Shown here in pieces: positions 1 through 6,372 of a stretch of 20,380 nucleotides of DNA. This DNA comes from a virus: IMG/VR virus record IMGVR_UViG_3300037961_000324, positions 1-20,380 of that record; one strand, 5' to 3'. Positions within the stretch are counted from its first letter, which is position 1. Every line of letters starts with the position of its first letter. The position numbers and the translations under genes were made by a program. The notes under the pieces were generated by a model, which worked only from the letters and a program-made list of their open reading frames with translations, ran no database searches and was not told the origin of the DNA.

Positions 1-1
1 C

Positions 2-1081
2 TTTGACTTGACTGAAGCACTTGAAAAAGGACTGGAATATGTCCTTTCTGTTATAGGTCAGAATCCTGCTTTACTAGAAGAGTTTTCAGCAGTGTTAACA
101 AATGTTTCTGATGGTGTAGATTGGGTTAAAGATGCAAAAGGAATGTATCTATTAAATGTTAGTAGACAAGATGGTAGTGTGTTTAGAGAAGCTAGAAAGG
201 TTCCAAAGTCAGTTAAAGATAAAATAGGTGATTCTTCTAGTATACATTTTGCAACAGCATTGTCACCGGCTTACTATATAGAAGGTCGTAAAATATTTAT
301 GAGACCTATTGCAGGTTCTGGTGCATCAATGAAGTTAGAAGTTGTCCAAAATAAAAGTGGTTATACTATAAACGACAACAATGAAGTTATATATAATGTT
401 GATGGAGATGCTAATAATCAATCTGGTTTTCCACCACAGTTTAATGAACTAGTAGTATTACACGCTTCTGAATGTATACTTATGGAAAAACTATCTGAGT
501 TTACAAGTAAGTTGCCTACAGATTTAGATTCTGATTTAACTATGTTTGATAAGATAGCAGATATATCAGCACAGATAAGTTTAGATACAAGTTTACCAAG
601 TTTTACTGCACCTACTTTTAGGGATGCAGGTGACGCTTTAACTAAAGCACAAAATTTAATTGATGGCACTACAATGGGTGGTGACACAGAAAATGAAAGT
701 GTACAATACTGGTTAGCTGATGAAGATGAAGATATGGTACAAGCTACTTTATCAACTGCTAGTCAAGAGTTACAAAGAGCATCAACAATATTAGCTGATT
801 ACAACGCTGAGTTATCTAGAAGTGTATCTCAATTCCAACAAGATGTTGCTAAAATGGGATTAGAGTTAAACGAAGAACAAGCAAAGCAACAAGCTAAGAT
901 AGCTGAGTTACAAGCAAACTTAAATAAAAGTATACAGTTGTATAACACTCTTATTCAAAAGATAGATGTTGACTTTAAATATTTAACAAGTCAATTACAA
1001 ATGGTGTCCGGTAAAAAACAAGAGTTTGTACAATTAAATATAAGTTCTAAGAAACTTGATGTTAATGAGAGACAAGTATGA
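2..1081 (+). CDS. phage virion structural protein with C-terminal coiled coil, 5' partial
   Basis: The frame is open to the left edge, so the true start is probably outside the window; the first in-window start-like codon is TTG at 8. Counting from that TTG, residues 1-165 look globular and include an F-P-P-Q-F-N-E-L-V-V-L-H-A-S-E helix (about 142-156), a type of segment seen in phage adaptor and neck proteins. Residues 165-230 are Asp/Ser/Thr-rich linker. Residues 240-335 are a long Gln/Glu/Leu-rich heptad-like coiled coil. Proteins of this build, with a short globular head and a Q/E-rich coiled coil, sit near the neck genes in many marine podovirus-like genomes. Its stop overlaps the next start as ATGA at 1078-1081, and the next two genes look like an adaptor, which supports a head-tail junction role. 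Exact function is not known. Coding status is certain, function weak. Confidence 0.85.
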   Translation, partial: FDLTEALEKGLEYVLSVIGQNPALLEEFSAVLTNVSDGVDWVKDAKGMYLLNVSRQDGSVFREARKVPKSVKDKIGDSSSIHFATALSPAYYIEGRKIFMRPIAGSGASMKLEVVQNKSGYTINDNNEVIYNVDGDANNQSGFPPQFNELVVLHASECILMEKLSEFTSKLPTDLDSDLTMFDKIADISAQISLDTSLPSFTAPTFRDAGDALTKAQNLIDGTTMGGDTENESVQYWLADEDEDMVQATLSTASQELQRASTILADYNAELSRSVSQFQQDVAKMGLELNEEQAKQQAKIAELQANLNKSIQLYNTLIQKIDVDFKYLTSQLQMVSGKKQEFVQLNISSKKLDVNERQV

Positions 1082-1341
1082 AACTAAAAGAAATGATTGA
1101 AAGAGTACAGCAACATCATCCAGATATGGGTGTAGTAGAAATCGTAAGGTCTCTAAATGATGGTATGAATGATATGGGTTTTAGAGCAGAGATTGTAGAA
1201 TCTATAGACCAGTTTACTAGTACTGCTGGTCAAAGAGTTTATCCATTAAAAAAACATATTATTAAAATTAAAGCTGTAGATTATAACGGCAAAACAATTA
1301 AAAAATTAATAGGTAGACCTAATGAGAGGGACTTAACATAA
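1078..1341 (+). CDS. head-tail adaptor, N-terminal part (DUF6682-like)
   Basis: An 87-residue protein. An N-terminal helix (residues 2-12) is followed by a helix ending in L-N-D-G-M-N-D-M-G (26-34), then a short strand region with A-G-Q-R-V-Y-P-L (50-57) and I-K-I-K-A-V (62-67). In phage adaptor proteins of the DUF6682 or gp4/gp6 type this order (helix, 'sLND' helix, 'aGqr.YpLP', 'i..v..n') forms the first half of a protein of about 200 residues. Here the chain stops at 1341 just after a G-R-P-N-E-R segment. The next gene starts in the overlapping TAATG and looks like the second half. It begins in an ATGA overlap with the upstream gene, so translation is probably coupled. The role at the portal-tail interface is inferred from the fold pattern and neighbours. 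It could also be an independent small neck protein. Confidence 0.75.
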   Translation: MKLKEMIERVQQHHPDMGVVEIVRSLNDGMNDMGFRAEIVESIDQFTSTAGQRVYPLKKHIIKIKAVDYNGKTIKKLIGRPNERDLT

Positions 1342-1805
1342 TGGAAAGAAGTAACTTTAATCTTAGTCAATACTTATGGTGGACAGAACGTGATTCTGTC
1401 CTTATTGCATATTACAATGCCAACACAGATAAATTTACATCTATAACAGAGGCTGTTCCAGTAAACCTGTTATATGTACAAAGACCAGATAAATTCTTAA
1501 TACCCGGAGAAGGTCCTGAAAGAGATGGTTTTTCTTCAGGGGATACTTATTTAGAAACTACTTTAGATAGTAATGCTCAAGTAACAGAAACCACTTATTT
1601 AAATCAAGTGTGTGAAATACCTGAACAATTTCACGAGGCTTTAATTAATAGGGTTATTGCAAATGGTTATGAAAGAAAAGCTGAAACAATACCATTAGCA
1701 CAGCACTTTCATATGAAGTATGAGCAAGGAGTTAGAGAAGCGAAGAAGTATTCTTATAGAGGAAGAGATGGTTCTAAACAAACAATAGCACCTATGGATT
1801 TCTAA
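1341..1805 (+). CDS. head-tail adaptor, C-terminal part (DUF6682-like)
   Basis: A 154-residue protein starting in the TAATG overlap at 1339-1343. It opens with Y-L-W-W-T-E-R-D and a strand L-I-A-Y-Y-N, then has an Asp/Gly-rich middle. The end is a helical C-E-I-P-E-Q-F-H-E-A-L-I-N-R segment (about residues 94-107) followed by A-N-G-Y-E-R-K and a basic tail. The 'P-x-x-F/Y-H-x-A-L-I' helix followed by an A-x-x-Y-x-R-K segment is the C-terminal signature of phage adaptor proteins, which dock on the portal and receive the tail. With the 87-residue upstream protein it would make a full adaptor of about 240 residues. In this frame there is a TGA at 1323-1325, so fusion by a -1 shift could only happen in the last few codons of the upstream gene. 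Coupled re-initiation is more likely. Function is inferred with moderate confidence. Confidence 0.75.
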   Translation: MERSNFNLSQYLWWTERDSVLIAYYNANTDKFTSITEAVPVNLLYVQRPDKFLIPGEGPERDGFSSGDTYLETTLDSNAQVTETTYLNQVCEIPEQFHEALINRVIANGYERKAETIPLAQHFHMKYEQGVREAKKYSYRGRDGSKQTIAPMDF

Positions 1806-2014
1806 TGTCAGTATCATTTGATAAATTAAACTTAGCTTTTGACAAAATAGCTTATCCTTTTAATAATATACTATTAACACTAGTTAGAGGTACAGCTACA
1901 AGTCGTGTTTCATTGCCTGTTAAACCTACTTTAATAAGAGTAATAAAACCAGTTTTTACAGTTACAACTAGAGTTGCAGAACCAGTAGCACCAACATATA
2001 CGAGGATACAATAA
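1805..2014 (+). CDS. small hypothetical phage protein
   Basis: A 69-residue protein joined to both neighbours by TAATG-type overlaps (1803-1807 and 2012-2016). It is rich in Val, Thr, Pro and Arg, has no membrane span, and its second half repeats a short R-V-x-x-P-V pattern between residues 34 and 62, which suggests extended strands. I do not recognise the family. Its place between adaptor and tail-fibre genes suggests a minor virion or neck component, but nothing in the sequence proves that. Confidence 0.6.
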   Translation: MSVSFDKLNLAFDKIAYPFNNILLTLVRGTATSRVSLPVKPTLIRVIKPVFTVTTRVAEPVAPTYTRIQ

Positions 2015-2355
2015 TGGCAGGAAGTTTATCAAGTCCTAATCTAGTTAAAGATGTATATACAAAGTTAGTTTGGTATAATACATCTAATGGTAAGTTCTAT
2101 AGGGATAATGGAACATCAGATGTAGAGGTATTACCAAAACTAGTAGAAGGAAATATTTTAAAACATCAAACAAGTAGTACAGTATCATCTGGAGACTTGT
2201 TTCAAATACTTAATAATAGCACAGAGGTTTTCTCAGTTGATTACCAAGGAGCTGTGCATTTAAAACCAAGAACATCGGCACCATCTGACAACTCTGAAGG
2301 TACTATATATTATAATAGTAGCGAAGGTAGCTTACTGGTGTCTGTAGAAGAATAG
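2014..2355 (+). CDS. small tail or fibre-like protein
   Basis: A 113-residue protein starting in a TAATG overlap. The N-terminal part contains V-Y-T-K-L-V-W-Y-N-T-S followed by F-Y-R-D-N-G-T-S-D-V. The C-terminal part reads F-S-V-D-Y-Q-G-A-V-H-L-K, then S-A-P-S-D-N and G-T-I-Y-Y-N-S-S. Both blocks resemble beta-strand repeats found in phage tail-fibre and baseplate-type proteins, where 'sAPs...EGtiYYNss.g.L' is a common end. It lies directly upstream of a fibre gene, separated by an 11-nt leader with an AGGAG ribosome site. A trimeric fibre-associated or adaptor role is plausible. No enzyme motif and no membrane span are seen. Confidence 0.65.
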   Translation: MAGSLSSPNLVKDVYTKLVWYNTSNGKFYRDNGTSDVEVLPKLVEGNILKHQTSSTVSSGDLFQILNNSTEVFSVDYQGAVHLKPRTSAPSDNSEGTIYYNSSEGSLLVSVEE

Positions 2356-2366
2356 GAGAATAGACT

Positions 2367-3797
2367 ATGGCTAAAGTCTGGAAAAAGCTCCAACGTGCAG
2401 ACAGTGACTATACAGGTAATGTTACTGGAAAAGTTGGAGGAACAGATGCTTCTGATGTAAAAGACGGAGCAGTCGCAGGAACTGCGGCAAAAACAATAAC
2501 CGATGCGGCATTTGATAGTAATACAAAACTAAAGACAACAAATGCGGCAGATGGTTTATTAAACTCACAAGTTGCAATAGCTAAAGATTCAAGTGGAAAC
2601 ATATCTTTAAGCAATGCGGCAAGTGGAAGTATATCATTAGACAATAGTGATGTAGGTTTAGGTAATGTTACTAACCACGAGCAAATTAAATCTGATGGTA
2701 GTAACGCACCTGACGCATTAAAAAATGACCAAATCACACTAACAGCAAGTGGTGGAACAGTAACACTTAATAATGCAGGTAGTGGTAGTATCACTAAATC
2801 CTCTATTGGATTAAGCAGTGTAGAAAACAAAAGTCAAGCTGATATATTAGGTGGAACATTAACCGGTGGAGTAAGTAGTTCAGCAACTATTGACGGGACA
2901 GCCGCTTCAACAGTAAAATCTGGTGCCGCAGATGGTGCAACTGCTAAAGGAATCACTGACGATGCTTTTACAGATGACAGTGGAACTCCAAAGCTAAATG
3001 TAGCTAATGCTAACAATTCGCTAAGGAATGACCAAATATCTTTATCAGCTTCTGGTGGTACAGTAACATTATCTGGAGCATCATCTTCTAATAATACTTT
3101 TACTAAGTCTTCTATAGGTTTATCAAGCGTTGAGAATAAAAGTCAAGCTGATATTCTTTCAGGTGATTTAACTGGTAAAGTTGGAGATACTGCTGTAGCA
3201 ACTATTGAAACAGGAGCAAGTAATGGTACAGCCGCTAAAGCAATAACTGATGATACTTTTGAAGTAGTCTCTGGTGTAAATACAATAAAAGACACTAGGG
3301 CACCAGCTTCATTAAAAAATTCAAGTATAAGTTTATCGGCTTCTAGTGGGACTGTAACAGTATCTGGAATTTCAAGTAGTAATAACACTTTTGGTAAGTC
3401 AGAAGTTGGCTTAGGCTCAGTAGTAAACCAAAAAGTAGCAGTAGTAAGTGGTAAAATTCAGTTAGATGATGTTGACCAAACTATTGATGCTGATAAAATT
3501 GGTGGTAAAACAAGAGCAGAAACTGAAGCCGCCGCAGTTACAACAGCTACAAGTAACATTGTAGGTACATCACCGGGTGTATTAGATACGCTTACTAAAA
3601 TATCAACATCACTTGGTAATCAATCTAATGCTTATAGTTCATTAACTACAAGTATAGGAACTAAAGCTAAAGCACCAATGACGCTAACAGCAGAGGATGT
3701 TGATGGTGACTCTTCATTTGATAATGACCCAGCTAATGAGGTTGTTGGTCAGATAGGTGTAGTAGGTGGGCAACAATACGTTGTTGTAGACGAATAG
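2367..3797 (+). CDS. tail fibre protein with tandem beta repeats (fibre A)
   Basis: A 476-residue protein with ATG at 2367 preceded by AGGAG at 2355-2359. Residues 1-23 are nearly identical to the start of the second fibre at 4756 and probably form the common virion anchor. Residues 16-360 are built from repeats: a unit beginning T-G-x-V, an A-K-x-I-T-D-D/A-A-F segment, an L-x-N-x-x-I-S-L-S-A-S-G-G-T-V-T strand pair and a V-G-L-G-N-V-x-N style ending. The V-G-L-G-N-V-x-N motif is a recognised phage tail-fibre repeat element. Residues 395-436 include G-T-S-P-G-V-L-D-T-L and L-T-T-S-I, also typical of fibre shafts. The last 40 residues are acidic and may be a tip or trimerisation region. There is no obvious lyase or receptor-binding enzyme motif. 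The likely role is host recognition or a fibre shaft at the tail. Confidence 0.85.
   Translation: MAKVWKKLQRADSDYTGNVTGKVGGTDASDVKDGAVAGTAAKTITDAAFDSNTKLKTTNAADGLLNSQVAIAKDSSGNISLSNAASGSISLDNSDVGLGNVTNHEQIKSDGSNAPDALKNDQITLTASGGTVTLNNAGSGSITKSSIGLSSVENKSQADILGGTLTGGVSSSATIDGTAASTVKSGAADGATAKGITDDAFTDDSGTPKLNVANANNSLRNDQISLSASGGTVTLSGASSSNNTFTKSSIGLSSVENKSQADILSGDLTGKVGDTAVATIETGASNGTAAKAITDDTFEVVSGVNTIKDTRAPASLKNSSISLSASSGTVTVSGISSSNNTFGKSEVGLGSVVNQKVAVVSGKIQLDDVDQTIDADKIGGKTRAETEAAAVTTATSNIVGTSPGVLDTLTKISTSLGNQSNAYSSLTTSIGTKAKAPMTLTAEDVDGDSSFDNDPANEVVGQIGVVGGQQYVVVDE
2412..3446 (+). repeat. tandem protein-level repeats in fibre A
   Basis: Units seen at about 2412-2675, a partial unit at 2676-2849, 2850-3158 and 3159-3446. 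Full units are about 88-103 codons. Each carries the T-G-x-V opening, an A-K-x-I-T-D-x-x-F segment and a G-L-x-S/N-V-x-N ending. The second half of the unit is the best conserved: K-S-S-I-G-L-S-S-V-E-N-K-S-Q-A-D-I-L occurs twice. Nucleotide identity is lower than protein identity. Confidence 0.75.
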
Positions 3798-3806
3798 GAG
3801 TAATTA

Positions 3807-4343
3807 ATGGCTGAAATAAAAAAATACAAGTTGAAAGACTTGCATACAGGGATGCCAAGCAATGGACATTGGGGTATATCAAAAGAGCTCTATGGAGAAG
3901 ACTATGACTATACCCCTTTGAAAAAAAGTTTGGTTGACAAAGGCTATCTTCCAGAAAAATACGATTACATTTGTGTTGATGATGCTAGTGATGTAGACGG
4001 AAAAAAGAATGTTAAATATGGTGGACGCAGAGTTTGGTTAATGCAAAATGATATGAGTATGGACCAAGAGACCGAGATTGATTGTCAAGTTATGTCAGAT
4101 GCAGAATGGCAACAACTTGAATGTGATAAACTTGGTGTTCAAGATTATATGTGTAAATGGGATGAAGATAAACAAGAAATGATTCCCCCAAAGAAAACAA
4201 CAAAAACTCTTAGTGAAGTAGAAGTAGATATGCAACCTCTTATTGATTATCATAAGCAAAATCCAAATATACCGGGTTATGATTATGACTATGAGTTTGA
4301 ATCTGGTGGTAAAACATATAAAATTGATGCAGGAAAATCATAA
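3807..4343 (+). CDS. hypothetical protein downstream of fibre A
   Basis: A 178-residue acidic, Tyr- and Asp-rich soluble protein with AGGAG at 3796-3800 before its ATG. No signal peptide or membrane span is present. Visible features are a Y-D-Y-I-C-V-D-D-A-S-D-V-D segment (residues 52-64), a W-D-E-D-K-Q-E-M-I-P-P patch (118-128) and a Y-D-Y-D-Y-E-F-E run near the C-terminus. I do not recognise the family. A gene of this size right after a fibre gene, with a W-D-x-x-x-x-x-W/M-x-P-like patch, could be a fibre-assembly chaperone, but the match is weak. It overlaps the next gene by one base (TAATG). Confidence 0.65.
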   Translation: MAEIKKYKLKDLHTGMPSNGHWGISKELYGEDYDYTPLKKSLVDKGYLPEKYDYICVDDASDVDGKKNVKYGGRRVWLMQNDMSMDQETEIDCQVMSDAEWQQLECDKLGVQDYMCKWDEDKQEMIPPKKTTKTLSEVEVDMQPLIDYHKQNPNIPGYDYDYEFESGGKTYKIDAGKS

Positions 4344-4591
4344 TGTCTTTTTGGAAAGATGCTAAAAAAAAGTTACAAGAAGAAAAGCCAAAAGAAGAAG
4401 TAGTAGATTTACAAGCAAAACTTTCTAAATTAGAGTTATCAGATATAAATTATATACACGACTTAATGATAGAAAGAACTTACAGGGGTAGAGAACTTGA
4501 ACAAGCTACTACTACTTATTTAAAAGTTAAGTTTATAAAGACAATGTTAGAAGGAGGAATAAATGTCGAAGAAGAAACTGAAGATAGTTAA
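4343..4591 (+). CDS. small charged hypothetical protein
   Basis: An 82-residue Lys/Glu-rich protein that starts in the TAATG at 4341-4345. It has a helical look, with a segment of alternating charges (residues 5-30) followed by L-S-D-I-N-Y-I-H-D-L-M-I-E and Y-L-K-V-K-F-I-K-T-M-L. The end overlaps the next gene by 29 nt, and that overlap carries the next gene's AAGGAGG ribosome site. No known family is recognised. It lies between two fibre genes. Confidence 0.6.
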   Translation: MSFWKDAKKKLQEEKPKEEVVDLQAKLSKLELSDINYIHDLMIERTYRGRELEQATTTYLKVKFIKTMLEGGINVEEETEDS

Positions 4592-4763
4592 ATGTACAAC
4601 TCAAGAACTAGAAGCAGTTTGTACTTTATTATCTGGAGTGGAAGTTAAAGTTGCAGAAGGCAAATGGGTATTTGATATGCACACTAAATTTAAAAAAGCA
4701 TTTGAAGAGTCGGCAAAAGCTGACCCCGAATATAGTTTAGTAGAAGAGGAAGAAGTTGGCTAA
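4563..4763 (+). CDS. small hypothetical protein upstream of fibre B
   Basis: A 66-residue protein. The start at 4563 is well supported by AAGGAGG at 4552-4558, five bases upstream. The sequence has a basic N-terminus (S-K-K-K-L-K), a middle with C-T-T-Q-E-L-E-A-V-C-T-L-L, and an acidic tail ending E-E-E-E-V-G. No family is recognised. Its last codons overlap the TTG start of fibre B by 8 nt, and its GAGGAAGAAG codons double as the fibre's ribosome site. Confidence 0.6.
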   Translation: MSKKKLKIVKCTTQELEAVCTLLSGVEVKVAEGKWVFDMHTKFKKAFEESAKADPEYSLVEEEEVG

Positions 4764-6372
4764 AGTTTGGAAAAAACTACAGAGAGCTGATTCAGATTTT
4801 ACTGGTAATGTAACTGGTAAAGTAAACAATGTAGATGTTAGTGGTGTATATACTACTAGCAATAAACCTACTAAATCAGATGTAGGTCTTGGTAACGTAG
4901 TAAACGAAGACCCAGCAACATTAAAAGCGACAATGTCGCTAGATAATGTAACTAATGAATCTAAGGCTACTATGTTTGCTAATCCTACATTTACAGGTAC
5001 TGCAACTGGTTTAAGTAAAGCAAGTGTTGGCTTAGGTAACGTAGACAACTCTCTATTTTCATCAGATGGTAAATTTAAAGGTGGCATTACTAAGTCAGAT
5101 GGCACAGCTATATTTGACCCATCAGATGGTAACTTTACAGGTAAAATTGCAGGTAGTACAGCTAGTGATGTAAAATCTAAAGCAGAAGATGCTAAAGATG
5201 CTATTGATGGTAATAAATCAATTACTATGGTAGGTGGTTCATTAAGTATTGGTACACCAAGTAGTGGTGTATATCCATTTAGTGTAGATACTAGTGGTAA
5301 TTTAAAAATTAAAAATGATGAGTTTCAGGCATTAGCAGATGGTACGGTTAACTGTCAAGATACCAATGGTGATTCTAAAATTGTACTAGTAGGTGATAGT
5401 ACAGGAACTGCTGAGTGTGAAGTACAAGGTGCTAATCCAACATTTGACTTAGGTGGTTCTAGTCCACTTGGTACATCAACACTTTTTCTTAGAAGAGGTA
5501 CTACAGGTAACCAAGCAAGAATATTATTTCAAACAGGTACTACAAATAAATTTGGTATAGGAGTAAGTCATACTGTAGATAATGACCAGTTCTGGATACA
5601 TAATGGAAATGGTTATTCTGGTAGTTCTCCACACCCTGAAAGAGTATTATCATTTAATCCAGATGGTAAGACAGGTTTTTTTGCTAATAGTAAAACTGTT
5701 GCAGGTTTTACATTTGGTAGTGACGGCACCAATAAACACGTTTACATTAAAGATGGTGGATTGGGTATTGGAACAACAAGTATACAAGATGGTGAACTAA
5801 ATGTAAGTGGTAATGCTACTGTAAATGGAGATTTACAAGTAGTAACAGATGCTACTTTTGAAGGGGATTTACAAGTTGATGGTTCTACTACAGGTATTAG
5901 TTATAGTGATTTAAGTAGTAAACCTACTATACCAGCCGCAAATACACTTTCTTATAGTATGAGTACTATTGATGGTAATGGTTATATATGGGTAATGCCT
6001 ACACAATTTATGCCTAATGATGATAATTCATATTTTAACGCCGCTATTGTAGACAATGGTGCACAAGCAAGAGTTATGACATCTAGTTTAGAGCTATATG
6101 CAAACGTACCTATACCTACTGGTTATAAGGTTACTCATTTTAGATTAAATGGTACAGCTAGTGTAAATGTAGCAGTCTATTATAGTGACGTTACAACATC
6201 TACTGCAACATCTGCACAAGTAACATCTTTATACACTAACGCAGATAACTCAGTTAATCCATCAAGTGGTATAGCGGCTACTAGTGATGGTAGATATATG
6301 ATATTAAAATGGCAACCAACTTCAACATCACATCGTTTATACGGTGCTAGACTAACAATAACAAAAGTATAA
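4756..6372 (+). CDS. tail fibre protein with shared anchor (fibre B)
   Basis: A 538-residue protein. The start is TTG at 4756, chosen because the first residues then match the ATG-initiated fibre A ([14 protein letters not shown]) and a GAGGAAG ribosome site precedes it. Residues 38-100 carry three V-G-L-G-N-V-x-N or L-D-N-V-T-N fibre motifs. Residues 105-390 are beta-repeat shaft, with segments such as G-G-L-G-I-G-T-T (334-341) and a pair of G-D-L-Q-V strands (358-374). Residues 395-538 form a separate Ser/Thr/Tyr-rich beta domain that looks like a receptor-binding head: [26 protein letters not shown], ending L-T-I-T-K-V. The C-terminal domain is unrelated to that of fibre A. Likely role: adsorption. 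It ends in a TAATG overlap with the collagen-like fibre. Confidence 0.85.
   Translation: MAKVWKKLQRADSDFTGNVTGKVNNVDVSGVYTTSNKPTKSDVGLGNVVNEDPATLKATMSLDNVTNESKATMFANPTFTGTATGLSKASVGLGNVDNSLFSSDGKFKGGITKSDGTAIFDPSDGNFTGKIAGSTASDVKSKAEDAKDAIDGNKSITMVGGSLSIGTPSSGVYPFSVDTSGNLKIKNDEFQALADGTVNCQDTNGDSKIVLVGDSTGTAECEVQGANPTFDLGGSSPLGTSTLFLRRGTTGNQARILFQTGTTNKFGIGVSHTVDNDQFWIHNGNGYSGSSPHPERVLSFNPDGKTGFFANSKTVAGFTFGSDGTNKHVYIKDGGLGIGTTSIQDGELNVSGNATVNGDLQVVTDATFEGDLQVDGSTTGISYSDLSSKPTIPAANTLSYSMSTIDGNGYIWVMPTQFMPNDDNSYFNAAIVDNGAQARVMTSSLELYANVPIPTGYKVTHFRLNGTASVNVAVYYSDVTTSTATSAQVTSLYTNADNSVNPSSGIAATSDGRYMILKWQPTSTSHRLYGARLTITKV

Noticed and set aside
1260-1341. Programmed frameshift joining the two adaptor halves
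   Set aside because: The A-rich run near 1279-1284 is in the wrong register for a classic slippery heptamer, and a TGA at 1323 in the downstream frame blocks any shift before it.
2408-3388. Reverse-strand open frames under fibre A
   Set aside because: Repeat-derived shadows with no start context; the + strand frame has clear fibre motifs.
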